Positions 36,827-45,774 are shown, counted from the first letter of the stretch. The stretch: 64,000 nucleotides of DNA from Sphingomonas sp. Leaf230 (GCF_001421745.1 NZ_LMKW01000008.1:559027-623026); one strand, 5' to 3'. The notes: a model not told the origin generated them from the letters alone. Numbers and translations: made by a program.

Positions 36827-38287
36827 ATGACACGTATGGCGTTTACGAAACGGCTGGCCTTGACGGCCTTGTTGGCTGGTACCGCGCTGGTGCCGGGCAT
36901 GGCGCAGGCGCAGACCGCGCGTGAGGTCGAACTCGAGACGCGGTTGAAGGCGCTGGAGGCGGCGGTGCAGGATCTGCGCGGCGAGCTGAACGCGGCGCGG
37001 GCAACGGCGGCGACCGCGCCCCAGCCTGCTACTCCGGCGACATCGACCTCCGCACCGACGGCGGTTGCGTCCGCGCCGAACGATCTGCATCCGACCGCGC
37101 CGATGGGCCCGACCGCGCCGACCGCGCTCGCCGAAGCGAAGGCACCGGGCGCGGCGCCGTCCACCGACGGGTTCAAGGTCGCGGGGACGACGGTCAAGCT
37201 CAACGGCTTCATTAAGACCTGGGCATCGGTCAGTCGCTACAGCGGGGGCAACATCGCGCCGGAATCGGTCGGTCGCGACTTCTATTTTCCGAGCATGACC
37301 CCGGTCGGTGGCCGCAACGAAGGCAACAGCGTCGAGGCACACGCCAAGCAGACGCGGATCGTGCTGGGCACCGAAACGCCGATCGCCGGTCATACGCTGA
37401 AGGGCCTGCTCGAAGTCGATTTCCAGGTCGTGCCGGGGACTCAAGGCAACCAGCGCGTCGTCAACGGCTACAACCCCGGCCTGCGCCGCGCGTTCTTCAC
37501 GTTCGACGATTGGCTGTTCGGGCAGGAGTGGACCAACTTCCAGTATATCGGTGCGCTGCCCGAGACGACCGACTTCATCGGTCCGTCGGAAGGCACCGTG
37601 TTCGTCCGCCAGGCGCAGATCCGCTACACGCGTAAGCTCAACGACACGCTGTCGCTGTCAGTCGCGGCCGAAAACCCGGAGACGGCATCGACCAGCCTTG
37701 TGTCCGCAACGATCGTCGAGAATGCCGACGATCGCCTGCCCGACGTCACCGCGCGGCTCAACTACAAGACCGCGTTCGGCGAGTTCTCGCTGGCCGGCCT
37801 CGCGCGCCAGCTGACGATCGATACGGGTGCGCTCAAGGACAGCGCGACCGGCTGGGGCGTGTCGTTCGCGGGCAAGGTACCGCTCGATGCCAAGGGCCGC
37901 TCGGATATCCGCTTCATGGTCACGCACGGCGACGGGATCGGCCGCTATGTCGGTCTCGATCTCGCCCCCGACGCGGTGTTCGTGCCGGTGGTCGGCGCGC
38001 GGCTGTATACGCCAAGCCTCACCGCAGGGTTCGCGGCATTGAAGCTCGGCTGGACCGACAAGCTGCGCTCGACCTTCATCGGCAGCGTCCAGTCGATCGA
38101 TTACCCGACCGGCGGTGAGCCCGTCGGCGCGAGCGACTCGGCGTGGAGCGCGTCCGCCAACCTGTTCTACTCGCCGATCAAGAACATCGACCTCGGCGTC
38201 GAATTCCGTCACGCCGAGCGCGAACTGGTCGACGGGCAGGTCGGCAAGATGGACCGTGGCGAGCTCGCGGCGCGGTACTCGTTCTAG
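36827..38287 (+). CDS. DcaP-like outer-membrane porin
   Basis: 486-residue outer-membrane protein. Signal peptide ends GMAQAQ near residue 28. A short coiled coil follows (EVELETRLKALEAAVQDLRG), then an Ala/Pro-rich linker and a beta-barrel of about 350 residues starting VAGTTVKLNGFIKTWASVS and closing GELAARYSF with terminal Phe. DcaP-type trimeric porins import small carboxylates. Divergent from acs and followed by an MHS transporter, it could be the outer-membrane step of carboxylate uptake. Start at 36827 has ACGGGG upstream; 36836 is an alternative. Confidence 0.85.
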   Translation: MTRMAFTKRLALTALLAGTALVPGMAQAQTAREVELETRLKALEAAVQDLRGELNAARATAATAPQPATPATSTSAPTAVASAPNDLHPTAPMGPTAPTALAEAKAPGAAPSTDGFKVAGTTVKLNGFIKTWASVSRYSGGNIAPESVGRDFYFPSMTPVGGRNEGNSVEAHAKQTRIVLGTETPIAGHTLKGLLEVDFQVVPGTQGNQRVVNGYNPGLRRAFFTFDDWLFGQEWTNFQYIGALPETTDFIGPSEGTVFVRQAQIRYTRKLNDTLSLSVAAENPETASTSLVSATIVENADDRLPDVTARLNYKTAFGEFSLAGLARQLTIDTGALKDSATGWGVSFAGKVPLDAKGRSDIRFMVTHGDGIGRYVGLDLAPDAVFVPVVGARLYTPSLTAGFAALKLGWTDKLRSTFIGSVQSIDYPTGGEPVGASDSAWSASANLFYSPIKNIDLGVEFRHAERELVDGQVGKMDRGELAARYSF

Positions 38288-38300
38288 CGCATGATTTCAC

Positions 38301-38427
38301 GATCCTCCCCCGCAAGGGGGAGGTGTCGCCGAGGGTGACGGAGGGAGAGGATGCGGAACAATGGTCATCGCGTTCCTCCCCCTCCGTCAGGCAAGTGCCT
38401 GCCACCTCCCCCTGGCGGGGGAGGATC
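38301..38427. repeat. Palindromic intergenic repeat, type C
   Basis: GATCCTCCCCCGCAAGGGGG and CCACCTCCCCCTGGCGGGGG AGGATC-type arms around about 70 bases, nearly the same as the copies at 33857 and 49652. Lies between the porin and the MHS transporter genes. Confidence 0.85.
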
Positions 38428-38516
38428 GGCAAGCCGCTTGGCCGGCATTTCTAGTTTTTCATAAGTCGGCAGAGATCGGCTGTTCCACCCAATTTTCCTT
38501 CTGAGAGGACACTGCC

Positions 38517-40184
38517 ATGGCGACTACAACAGGGGATGCTTCGCCCCTCGGGCACGTGAAGCAGAGCCAGCCGCTCATCATCATCGCGTCGTCGCTCGGC
38601 GCGGTGTTCGAATGGTATGATTTCTATCTCTACGGCCTGCTGGCGACGATCATCACCGCGCAGTTCTTCTCGGGCGTCAACGAGACCACCGGGTTCATCT
38701 TCGCGCTCGCAGCGTTCGCGGCGGGGTTCGCGGTGCGGCCGTTCGGTGCGCTGGTGTTCGGACGGATCGGCGATGTCGTTGGGCGCAAGAACACCTTCCT
38801 CGTGACGATGGCGATCATGGGCCTGTCGACCTTCCTGGTCGGCCTGCTCCCCAGCTACGCCTCGGTCGGCGTTGCCGCGCCGATCGCGCTCGTCGTGCTG
38901 CGCCTGTTGCAGGGCCTCGCGCTCGGCGGCGAATACGGTGGTGCCGCGACCTATGTCGCGGAGCACGCACCCGACAAGAAGCGTGGGCTGTTCACCAGCT
39001 TCATCCAGACCACCGCCTCGCTCGGGCTGTTCGCGGCGCTGCTGATCGTCATCGGCGTACGTACGCTGGTGGGCGAAGAGGCATTCGCGGCATGGGGCTG
39101 GCGTATCCCGTTCATCGTCTCGATCGCGCTGCTGGCAGTGTCGCTCTGGATCCGCATGCAGCTCGAAGAGAGCCCGGTGTTCCAGAAGATGAAGGACGAG
39201 GGCAAGACCTCGAAGGCGCCGCTGACCGAAGCGTTCGGGCAGTGGAGCAACCTCAAGGTCGTGCTGATCGCGCTGTTCGGTGCGGTCGTCGGCCAGGGCG
39301 TCATCTTCTATACCAGCCAGTTCTACGCTTTGTTCTTTCTCGAGAAGAACCTGCGCGTTGACGGACCGACTACCAATATCCTGATCGCGATCGCGCTCTT
39401 GATCGCCACGCCGGCGTTCATCTTCTTCGGCTGGCTGTCGGACAAGATCGGGCGGAAATACATCATCCTGACGGGCTGCGCACTCGCGGCACTGACGTAC
39501 ATGCCGCTGTTCCATGCGCTGTCGAAGGCCGCCAACCCGGCGCTCTATGCGGCACAGGCCAATTCGCCGGTGAGCGTCGTCGCCAATCCCGACGAATGCT
39601 CTGTGCAGTTCGATCCGGTCGGCAAGAACAAGTTCGACAGCAGCTCGTGCGACATCGCCAAGGCGTATCTGGCGAAGGCCGGCATCTCCTATGCCAACGT
39701 GATCGCACCCGCGGGCACCGTCGCGCAGATCCACATCGGTGGCACGACCATCCCGGTCGTCAACCCCGCGGTCGTCTCGGGTCCTGAGAAGGCAGCGGCG
39801 ATCAAGGCGTTCGGTGCGGAAGTGAAGACCGCCCTGACATCGGTCGGTTACCCTGAAAAGGCGGACCCGGCACAGATCAACAAGCCGATGGTGATCGCGA
39901 TCCTCGTCCTGCTCGTGCTGTACGTGACGATGGTCTACGGCCCGATCGCCGCGCTGCTGGTCGAGTTGTTCCCGACGCGGATCCGCTACACTTCCATGTC
40001 GTTGCCTTATCATATCGGCAATGGCTGGTTCGGCGGGTTCCTGCCGACCGCGGCGTTCGCGATGGTCGCGGCGACGGGGGATATTTACTACGGCCTTTGG
40101 TATCCGATCGTCGCCTGCGCGGTGACGGTGCTGGTCGGGCTGGTGTTCCTGCCCGAGACGTTCCGTCGGTCACTGCACGGCTAA
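38517..40184 (+). CDS. MHS-family MFS transporter (metabolite:H+ symporter)
   Basis: 555-residue inner-membrane symporter. MHS hallmarks: SSLGAVFEWYDFYLYG in the first helix, GRIGDVVGRKNTF (motif A) and LLQGLALGGEYGGAATYVAE. It is over 100 residues longer than usual because of an insert (about 340-455) between two C-terminal helices with two cysteines (DECSVQFD, SSSCDIA), probably a periplasmic domain. MHS proteins import carboxylates or osmolytes; beside the porin and acs, acetate or a related acid is a guess. A terminator follows. Confidence 0.9.
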   Translation: MATTTGDASPLGHVKQSQPLIIIASSLGAVFEWYDFYLYGLLATIITAQFFSGVNETTGFIFALAAFAAGFAVRPFGALVFGRIGDVVGRKNTFLVTMAIMGLSTFLVGLLPSYASVGVAAPIALVVLRLLQGLALGGEYGGAATYVAEHAPDKKRGLFTSFIQTTASLGLFAALLIVIGVRTLVGEEAFAAWGWRIPFIVSIALLAVSLWIRMQLEESPVFQKMKDEGKTSKAPLTEAFGQWSNLKVVLIALFGAVVGQGVIFYTSQFYALFFLEKNLRVDGPTTNILIAIALLIATPAFIFFGWLSDKIGRKYIILTGCALAALTYMPLFHALSKAANPALYAAQANSPVSVVANPDECSVQFDPVGKNKFDSSSCDIAKAYLAKAGISYANVIAPAGTVAQIHIGGTTIPVVNPAVVSGPEKAAAIKAFGAEVKTALTSVGYPEKADPAQINKPMVIAILVLLVLYVTMVYGPIAALLVELFPTRIRYTSMSLPYHIGNGWFGGFLPTAAFAMVAATGDIYYGLWYPIVACAVTVLVGLVFLPETFRRSLHG

Positions 40185-40208
40185 GGTCTTCGGCCTGTAG
40201 TTGAACGA

Positions 40209-40248
40209 CGAAGGGGTCGGTTTGGGTGAACCCAAATCGACCCCTTCG
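40209..40248 (+). terminator. Terminator-like hairpin after the MHS transporter
   Basis: CGAAGGGGTCGGTTTGGG and CCCAAATCGACCCCTTCG form an 18-base stem with one mismatch and a TGAA loop. No strong T-run follows. Confidence 0.7.
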
Positions 40249-40311
40249 CTATTCCGACGCTGTCACACCCGCCGCCCGATACGCTGGCGGCAAGGATCGT
40301 GACGACTTCGT

Positions 40312-40953
40312 TCAGTAGGTCGACGCGTTCGTCGACGATACCGAACCATAGCGGCCACGCTCGGCAACGACTTCGTCGCGCGTGTATGCAGGCGCTGCCT
40401 CGTCGAACCGCGTCCAGCCGTCCTGGCGATACGCTGCACCACGAGTGGTCGCATCGACCGAACGATGACGATCGAGAACCGCTTCGGCCTCGGTCGCGAG
40501 ACTGTCGTCGACGCGTGCGCTGAGCAACGTGCCGCCGCGACGGACGCCTTCCGAATAGACATGTGCTTCGTCATCGGTGTGACCCGCGTCTTTCAGTGCG
40601 CCGACGATCGTGCCGGTGGCGGCACCGCCCGCTGCACCGATACCGGCACCGACGACCGTCGACGCGAGCCAGCCGGCTGCAACGATCGGCCCCAGGCCCG
40701 GGATGGCGAGCAGGCCGAGACCAGCGAGCAGGCCGCCGACGCCGCCGACGGCCGCACCGGTCGAGACACCACGGCTGACATCGCCACGATCGTTGACGTC
40801 GTCCAGCGACGTGTCGTGATCGCCATGCCCGCCATCGGCGTTGTTCGCGACGATGCTGATCGAGTCATGTGGCACGCCGAGACGCTCGAGATCGTTCAGT
40901 GCCGACTTCGCATCCGAATAGTCGTCGAACAGGCGGGTAAGGGTCTTGGTCAT
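40312..40953 (-). CDS. Glycine-zipper membrane-associated stress-type protein
   Basis: 213 residues. The N-terminus (MTKTLTRLFDDYSDAKSALN) resembles the general-stress YflT-like fold: a short alpha/beta unit with LERLGVPHDSISIV. The middle is a glycine-rich hydrophobic double helix (about 70-130, GVGGLLAGLGLLAIPGLGPIVAAGW cut here for length), which may insert in the membrane. The C-terminus is polar. It is 23 bases downstream of a small exported protein and likely in one unit with it. Role in stress is inferred from relatives. Confidence 0.75.
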   Translation of the reverse strand: MTKTLTRLFDDYSDAKSALNDLERLGVPHDSISIVANNADGGHGDHDTSLDDVNDRGDVSRGVSTGAAVGGVGGLLAGLGLLAIPGLGPIVAAGWLASTVVGAGIGAAGGAATGTIVGALKDAGHTDDEAHVYSEGVRRGGTLLSARVDDSLATEAEAVLDRHRSVDATTRGAAYRQDGWTRFDEAAPAYTRDEVVAERGRYGSVSSTNASTY

Positions 40954-40976
40954 CGTTTCTCTCCTGGAAAAATGGA

Positions 40977-41288
40977 TCAGCGTGCGGTCAAATTGCCCTT
41001 GTAGTCGAGCCCGACATTGACCTTCTTGCCGGCCTTGGTCGCGCTGCCGCGCCAGACGCCGTCCCTGTCCTTCGCCAAGCGCGAGACCGACTGGTAGCCG
41101 GCCTTGGTCAGTCGACCGCGAGCCTGGTCTTCGGAGAAGGAATTGGCGCCTTTGGCCGGTGCCGCGACATGGGCGGCATCGTTGTTCTTGACGGCCGGGT
41201 TGTGCGCGCCGGCATGCGTTGCGGTCTGCGCGACGGCGCTGGAGGCCAGCAGCATTGCGCCGCATGCCATGAATGCTCGAACGGTCAT
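40977..41288 (-). CDS. Small exported PepSY-like protein
   Basis: 103 residues with a signal peptide (MTVRAFMACGAMLLASSAVA). The mature C-terminal half has the shape of a single PepSY-like unit: EDQARGRLTKAGYQSVSRLA, then DRDGVWRGSATKAGKKVNVG and LDYKGNLTA. Probably periplasmic. Located between the GlsB-like and glycine-zipper genes on the same strand. Function unknown. Confidence 0.7.
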   Translation of the reverse strand: MTVRAFMACGAMLLASSAVAQTATHAGAHNPAVKNNDAAHVAAPAKGANSFSEDQARGRLTKAGYQSVSRLAKDRDGVWRGSATKAGKKVNVGLDYKGNLTAR

Positions 41289-41374
41289 GATACTCTCCTG
41301 GGTTTCTGGTTTTGAAAACGGGGATGGTCGCCGAGTGGGAGGCGGCATGTCGACCACGCCGCCCCCCGGTCCGA

Positions 41375-41644
41375 TCAGCGAACCGTACCGCGACGAAACA
41401 TGTTGACGATCGCGAGCAGGATCACCGCGCCGACCAGCGAGATCAGGATCGACTGGATGTTGAGCGCGCCGTCCATGATCGATGCACCACCGATCAGCGG
41501 CGTGATCAGGAAGCCGGCCAGCAACGCGCCGACGATGCCGACGACGATGTTGAGGAAGATGCCCTGCTGCGCATCGGTGCGCATGATCATGCTGGCGACC
41601 CAACCAATGAGCCCGCCGACGACGAGAAGAATGATGAGGTTCAT
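41375..41644 (-). CDS. GlsB/YeaQ/YmgE-family membrane protein
   Basis: 89-residue inner-membrane protein of the transglycosylase-associated family, linked to stress in several bacteria. Three helices: MNLIILLVVGGLIGWVASMI, then GIFLNIVVGIVGALLAGFLI and ILISLVGAVILLAIVNMF. The start at 41644 gives the family N-terminus. First gene of the small stress-type cluster reading to 40312. A weak match to an extracytoplasmic-stress sigma (EcfG-type) promoter, TGAAC-17-TGTT, lies at about 41693-41718 on the minus strand. Confidence 0.85.
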   Translation of the reverse strand: MNLIILLVVGGLIGWVASMIMRTDAQQGIFLNIVVGIVGALLAGFLITPLIGGASIMDGALNIQSILISLVGAVILLAIVNMFRRGTVR

Positions 41645-41829
41645 GATGAGGCTCCTGGACGATAATGATACTGGGTGATGGTACAGGAGGCTCAACAGTC
41701 GGGGTCGACGATCCGTTCAGTTTCGGCGCCGCGCCAGGATTTTGCGATTGGTGCTCACGTACCGGTCGCATTAGTATAAATATAGCGCCAGGCACGGAAC
41801 CGCAGCCCCCTTTTGGTCGCTGGACAGGC

Positions 41830-43305
41830 ATGACCAAGACCAACGGAAAGCCGCTCCACGCCCCGACGCTGCATCACCTGGAACAGCTCATGACCGGGTT
41901 GCTCGAAGGCGTGATCCTGATGGACCCGACCGGCATGATCCTCAGCGCGAACCCGGCTGCGTTGAAGATGCACGGCGTCAAGGCGTTGGCCGACCTGGGC
42001 GAGACCGCGGACGATTACGCGGCGCGCTTTCGGCTGCGGTACCGTGACGGTCGCAAGCTGCCGCGCCGCGAATATCCGTTGATGCGCCTTCTTGCCGGCG
42101 AAAGCTTCCCCGACCTGATCGTCGAGGTCTCGTCACCGGATGCGGACGAGCCGCGCTGGGTGCATCAGGTCCGCGACATCGTCATGGATGAGGATGGCGG
42201 CGATCCCGATTGCCTGGGGATGGTCATCAACGACGTCTCCGAACGGTTCGACGCGGAGGACCGGTTCCAGGCGATGTTCCATGCGAACCCCGCCCCTGCC
42301 CTCATCATGCGGGTCGCCGACCAGCGCTATGTCCTCGTCAACCAGGGGTTCCTCGATCTCTCCGGCTACGACCGCGACCAGATCGTCGGCAAGACGCTGT
42401 TCGATCTCGACTTCCTAGCCGAGGTCGAGCGCAAGCCGTTCGTCAAGGAACGCGTCGCAGCCGGCAAGACCGTTCCGCAACTGGAGGCGGAGCTGCCGCT
42501 CGCGGGGGGCGACAAGACGCTGGTCATCCTCGCGGGCCAGCCGATCGAACTCGCCAACGAAGACTGCCTGCTGTTCACCTTCGCCGACCTCGAACCCCGG
42601 CGTCGCGCGCAACTGGCGCTGCAGGCGAGCGAGCGGCACTTCGCGTCGGTGTTCGAGATGGCTCCCGTCGCGATGGTCATCACCAAGGGCGACGAGAACC
42701 GCATCGTGCAGGTCAACGCCGCGTTCAAGAGCCTCACCGGCTACACCGATCACGCGGTCGTCGACCGGATCGCCGATGATCTCCAGCTATGGAACGACGC
42801 CGCGCAGCGGGTGGAACTGGAAACCGAGATCCGCGAGCGGAACGGCATCCGCGGCCACGATGTCCGCCTGTTGCACAAGAACGGCGAAACTTTGGACTGC
42901 CTCGTCTCTGCCGAACGGATCAGCGTCGATGGTACGCCCTGCGTCCTGTGGCTGTACCAGGACATCACGGCGCGCCGCCGTGGGGAACTCGAACTCGTCG
43001 AAGCGATCGACGCGGTGATGAAGGACGCCAACTGGCTCAGCCGGTCGATCATGGACAAGCTGGCGACGCTACGAAATCCACGCGCCGGCTCGGGCACCAC
43101 GCCCCCGACCACCGAACTCAGCAAGCGCGAGCGCGAGGTGCTCGAACTGATCTGCCAAGATCTCGACGACGCGGCGATCGCCACCCGGCTCGACCTGTCG
43201 CGCAACACGGTGCGCAACCATGTCGCGCGGCTTTACGCGAAGATCGGCGTCAACCGGCGCAGCGCCGCGATCGTGTGGGCGCACGAACGCGGCGTGGGGG
43301 CGTAA
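41830..43305 (+). CDS. PAS-domain regulator with LuxR-type helix-turn-helix
   Basis: 491 residues. Three PAS-like units are visible: about 20-140 (GMILSANPAALKMHGV), 150-280 (RYVLVNQGFLDLSGYDRDQI) and 285-405 (RIVQVNAAFKSLTGYTDHAV). A short linker leads to a C-terminal LuxR helix-turn-helix (ELSKREREVLELICQDLDDA, then LDLSRNTVRNHVARLYAKIG). There is no kinase or receiver, so it is a one-component regulator sensing an unknown signal in the cytoplasm; no LOV flavin cysteine motif is seen. The start at 41830 suits the domain start. Convergent with a Bcr/CflA exporter. Confidence 0.87.
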   Translation: MTKTNGKPLHAPTLHHLEQLMTGLLEGVILMDPTGMILSANPAALKMHGVKALADLGETADDYAARFRLRYRDGRKLPRREYPLMRLLAGESFPDLIVEVSSPDADEPRWVHQVRDIVMDEDGGDPDCLGMVINDVSERFDAEDRFQAMFHANPAPALIMRVADQRYVLVNQGFLDLSGYDRDQIVGKTLFDLDFLAEVERKPFVKERVAAGKTVPQLEAELPLAGGDKTLVILAGQPIELANEDCLLFTFADLEPRRRAQLALQASERHFASVFEMAPVAMVITKGDENRIVQVNAAFKSLTGYTDHAVVDRIADDLQLWNDAAQRVELETEIRERNGIRGHDVRLLHKNGETLDCLVSAERISVDGTPCVLWLYQDITARRRGELELVEAIDAVMKDANWLSRSIMDKLATLRNPRAGSGTTPPTTELSKREREVLELICQDLDDAAIATRLDLSRNTVRNHVARLYAKIGVNRRSAAIVWAHERGVGA

Positions 43306-43311
43306 CGTGTA

Positions 43312-44535
43312 TCAGGCCTTGTGGTGCGCGTGGAACAGCTTGCCGCCCTCGACCACGTACACGACCGCCAGTACGCCAAGCCCGATCGCGAGATAGCCGA
43401 TCGCCAGCGGATAGGTCGTGCCGTTGTACGACTGGCCGATCAGCGAGCCGACGATCACCGCGCCGACGCTGGTGATGAACCCCTGGATCGACGACGCAGT
43501 GCCGGCGATGTGCCCGACCGGCTCCATCGCCATCGCGCCGAAATTGGAGCCGCACAGGCCGATGCACGTCATGCTGAGCGCCTGGAACAGCATGTAGGTC
43601 CACAGCGATTCCGACCCTGCGGCGATCACGCCGATGTGGACCACCGACAGCGCGATCAGCCCTAGCACCGCCGCCTGCGATATCAGCCGCGTGCCGAGAC
43701 GCTCGACCAGCCGGCTGTTGGCGAACGACGCGCACCCCATCGAAAACGCGCAGACCGCGAACAGGATCGTGAACCGCTCGCCCGCATGGAACTCGTCGAC
43801 GAAGATTTGCTGCGCCGACGACACGAAGGCGATGATCCCGCCGAACGTCATCGACGCGGCGACCGCATAGCCGGCCGAATAGCGGTTGGTCAGCGTCAGC
43901 GTGTACGCCTGGCGGAGCGACGCGAACGACAGTGGCGACCGTCGCTCGACCGGCAGCGATTCCCGCAACCGCATTACCGACCAGGCGAGGACGAACGCCG
44001 CGAAGCCGGCCAGCGCGTAGAAGATGAATCGCCATGGACCGAACTGGAGCAGCACCTGCCCCAGGCTCGGCGCCATGATCGGCACCAAGAAGAAGATCAT
44101 CTGCGCCACGGACAACGTGCGCGCCATCTGGCGACCCGAATACCGATCCCGCACGATCGCGACCGCGAGTACGCGCGTCGATGCGGACATCAGCCCCTGC
44201 AGAACGCGTGCACCGAGCAATGCTGCGAACGTCTGCGATCCAGCGGCGAAGATACTCGCTGCGACGAAGCCCGTGAGCGTGACGAGCAGGATGATCCGGC
44301 GGCCATAGCGATCGGCGAGTGGCCCGTAGACGAGCTGCCCGGCGCCGAAGCCGAGCATGTACGCGGTGATGATCCACTGGCGGTGATTCGCGGTAGCGAT
44401 GCCGAGCTGGTGGCCGATATCGGCGAGCGCGGGCAGCATCAGGTCGACGCCGAGCGCGTTGACCGCCATCAACGCGGCGATGAAGGCGACGAACTCGCCT
44501 GGACGCATCGATGGGGCAGCAATTTTGTCGTTCAT
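43312..44535 (-). CDS. Bcr/CflA-family MFS multidrug exporter
   Basis: 407-residue drug:proton antiporter with 12 helices. Start MNDKIAAPSMRPGEFVAFIA leads to DLMLPALADIGHQLGI, a Bcr/CflA motif. Motif A reads GPLADRYGRRIIL, and LGARVLQGLMSASTRVLAVA gives the antiporter motif C region. It is convergent with the PAS-LuxR gene, six bases apart. Substrates unknown; members expel bicyclomycin, chloramphenicol, sulfonamides or cysteine pathway products. Confidence 0.9.
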   Translation of the reverse strand: MNDKIAAPSMRPGEFVAFIAALMAVNALGVDLMLPALADIGHQLGIATANHRQWIITAYMLGFGAGQLVYGPLADRYGRRIILLVTLTGFVAASIFAAGSQTFAALLGARVLQGLMSASTRVLAVAIVRDRYSGRQMARTLSVAQMIFFLVPIMAPSLGQVLLQFGPWRFIFYALAGFAAFVLAWSVMRLRESLPVERRSPLSFASLRQAYTLTLTNRYSAGYAVAASMTFGGIIAFVSSAQQIFVDEFHAGERFTILFAVCAFSMGCASFANSRLVERLGTRLISQAAVLGLIALSVVHIGVIAAGSESLWTYMLFQALSMTCIGLCGSNFGAMAMEPVGHIAGTASSIQGFITSVGAVIVGSLIGQSYNGTTYPLAIGYLAIGLGVLAVVYVVEGGKLFHAHHKA

Positions 44536-44611
44536 GAAAGCCGCTTAGGACTGTCGCCGCTCGAACGCCATGCCCGAGCGCTGGACTCGGACGCCGTAAC
44601 GCAAAGGCGAT

Positions 44612-44652
44612 GGCGACTGATCGACGAACGCTAGTGCCGCCGATCAGTCGCC
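44612..44652 (-). terminator. Hairpin after the exported methyltransferase-like gene
   Basis: GGCGACTGATCG (44612-44623) and its exact complement CGATCAGTCGCC (44641-44652) form a 12-base perfect stem with a 17-base loop, 7 bases beyond the stop of the gene at 44660. The T-run is weak. Confidence 0.6.
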
Positions 44653-44659
44653 GATGCGC

Positions 44660-45406
44660 TTACGGCTTCTTGAACTTGTAGACGAACTGGTCAGTCGTGC
44701 CGCGGATCGCGGGGTCGAATACCGGCTTGGCGTGGTCGTCGGCCGGGTTGCGCAATGCAGTGGACTCGCCGACGAACTTGAACCCTGCCGCCTGGACCTG
44801 TGCCTTTACTACCGCCGGGTCGATCCGGTGCCGCGTCTCGGTCCCGCCCAGGCCGCTGCCGGGGGCATCCGCATGATCGATCACGACGTAGATGCCGCCG
44901 CGCTTGAGCATGTTGAACACCGCCTTGTCGAACGCCTTCAACGCGCCCTCGCCGCCGCCGTTATTGGCGATGTCGTGATAGTTCTGCACGGTCCAGAACA
45001 GGTCGACCGGCTTGGGCGAGGTCGGCAGGTTGGTAGTCTGGACGACGGCGGTGACGTTGGCGAGATTGCGCGCCTGAAGTGCGGGCAGCGTCTTCTCGGC
45101 GTATTTCGCGCCGGCTGCCGGCCAGACCGCGTAGACATGGCCCTTGGGTCCGACGACGCCGGTGAAGATCCGGGTCCAATAGCCGGCACCCGGCAGGTAA
45201 TCGACGACCACGTTGCCCGGCCGCACGCCGGAGAAGGCGAGGACGTCGGCGGCCTTGCGGCGGGCATCACCGCCTTGCTGGTCGGCGCGCGCCGGATCGG
45301 CGAGCGCGCTGGTGATCGCGGGGCTGACCTTCTGCGCATACGCTGTCGTTGTGCCCGCCGCGATGGTCATCGCCACTGCAACGCTCGTCCAGATCGTTTT
45401 CATCAT
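44660..45406 (-). CDS. Exported class I SAM-methyltransferase-like protein
   Basis: 248 residues with a signal peptide (MMKTIWTSVAVAMTIAAGTT, ending near TAYAQ). The mature domain is a methyltransferase fold: motif I region VVVDYLPGAGYWTRIFTGVV and a motif VI-like LKRGGIYVVIDHADAPGSG. Such signal-bearing methyltransferases are common in proteobacteria, yet SAM is not known to be present in the periplasm, so the reaction is a puzzle. The HRIDPAVVKAQVQAAGFKFV end is the family standard. Start could be 45406 or 45403. Confidence 0.82.
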   Translation of the reverse strand: MMKTIWTSVAVAMTIAAGTTTAYAQKVSPAITSALADPARADQQGGDARRKAADVLAFSGVRPGNVVVDYLPGAGYWTRIFTGVVGPKGHVYAVWPAAGAKYAEKTLPALQARNLANVTAVVQTTNLPTSPKPVDLFWTVQNYHDIANNGGGEGALKAFDKAVFNMLKRGGIYVVIDHADAPGSGLGGTETRHRIDPAVVKAQVQAAGFKFVGESTALRNPADDHAKPVFDPAIRGTTDQFVYKFKKP

Positions 45407-45468
45407 CCGTCTCCCACCGTCCGGACGACAATGCCGGCTCGGTGGGGAGGATCGGCCGGAAGCCAGCG

Positions 45469-45741
45469 CTAGTCCAGATCGTTTTCGCTGATGACGACAA
45501 TCTCCTGATCGGGATCGCGCGCCAGTGCGACGACGCCGAGTTCGGCGATCTCTTCGGCATGCTGTTTGAAGATCGCCACGGCGTCGCCTTCGGGCGATAC
45601 CGTGCTGAGCGCTTCGAGCACATCGTACTGGACCGCGAACTGATAGCGTTCTTCGCTCACTTCGGCCTCGAACTCGACCTGGCGCAGGTCGCTATTGTCC
45701 TCGAGGGTCTTGGTATCGATGTTCAAACGGTCTTCGGCCAT
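45469..45741 (-). CDS. DUF1488-like small protein
   Basis: 90-residue acidic protein. QVEFEAEVSEERYQFAVQYD followed by VLEALSTVSPEGDAVAIF and IVVISENDLD has the layout of DUF1488 proteins (short beta segments, a helix, then a strand ending in D). No signal or membrane part, so cytoplasmic. I chose the ATG at 45741 (MAEDRLNID). It is about 60 bases upstream of the exported methyltransferase-like gene, and the two may be co-transcribed. Function unknown. Confidence 0.65.
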   Translation of the reverse strand: MAEDRLNIDTKTLEDNSDLRQVEFEAEVSEERYQFAVQYDVLEALSTVSPEGDAVAIFKQHAEEIAELGVVALARDPDQEIVVISENDLD

Positions 45742-45774
45742 ATCTTCGCTCCTGCTATGCGCCGACAACAGTCC

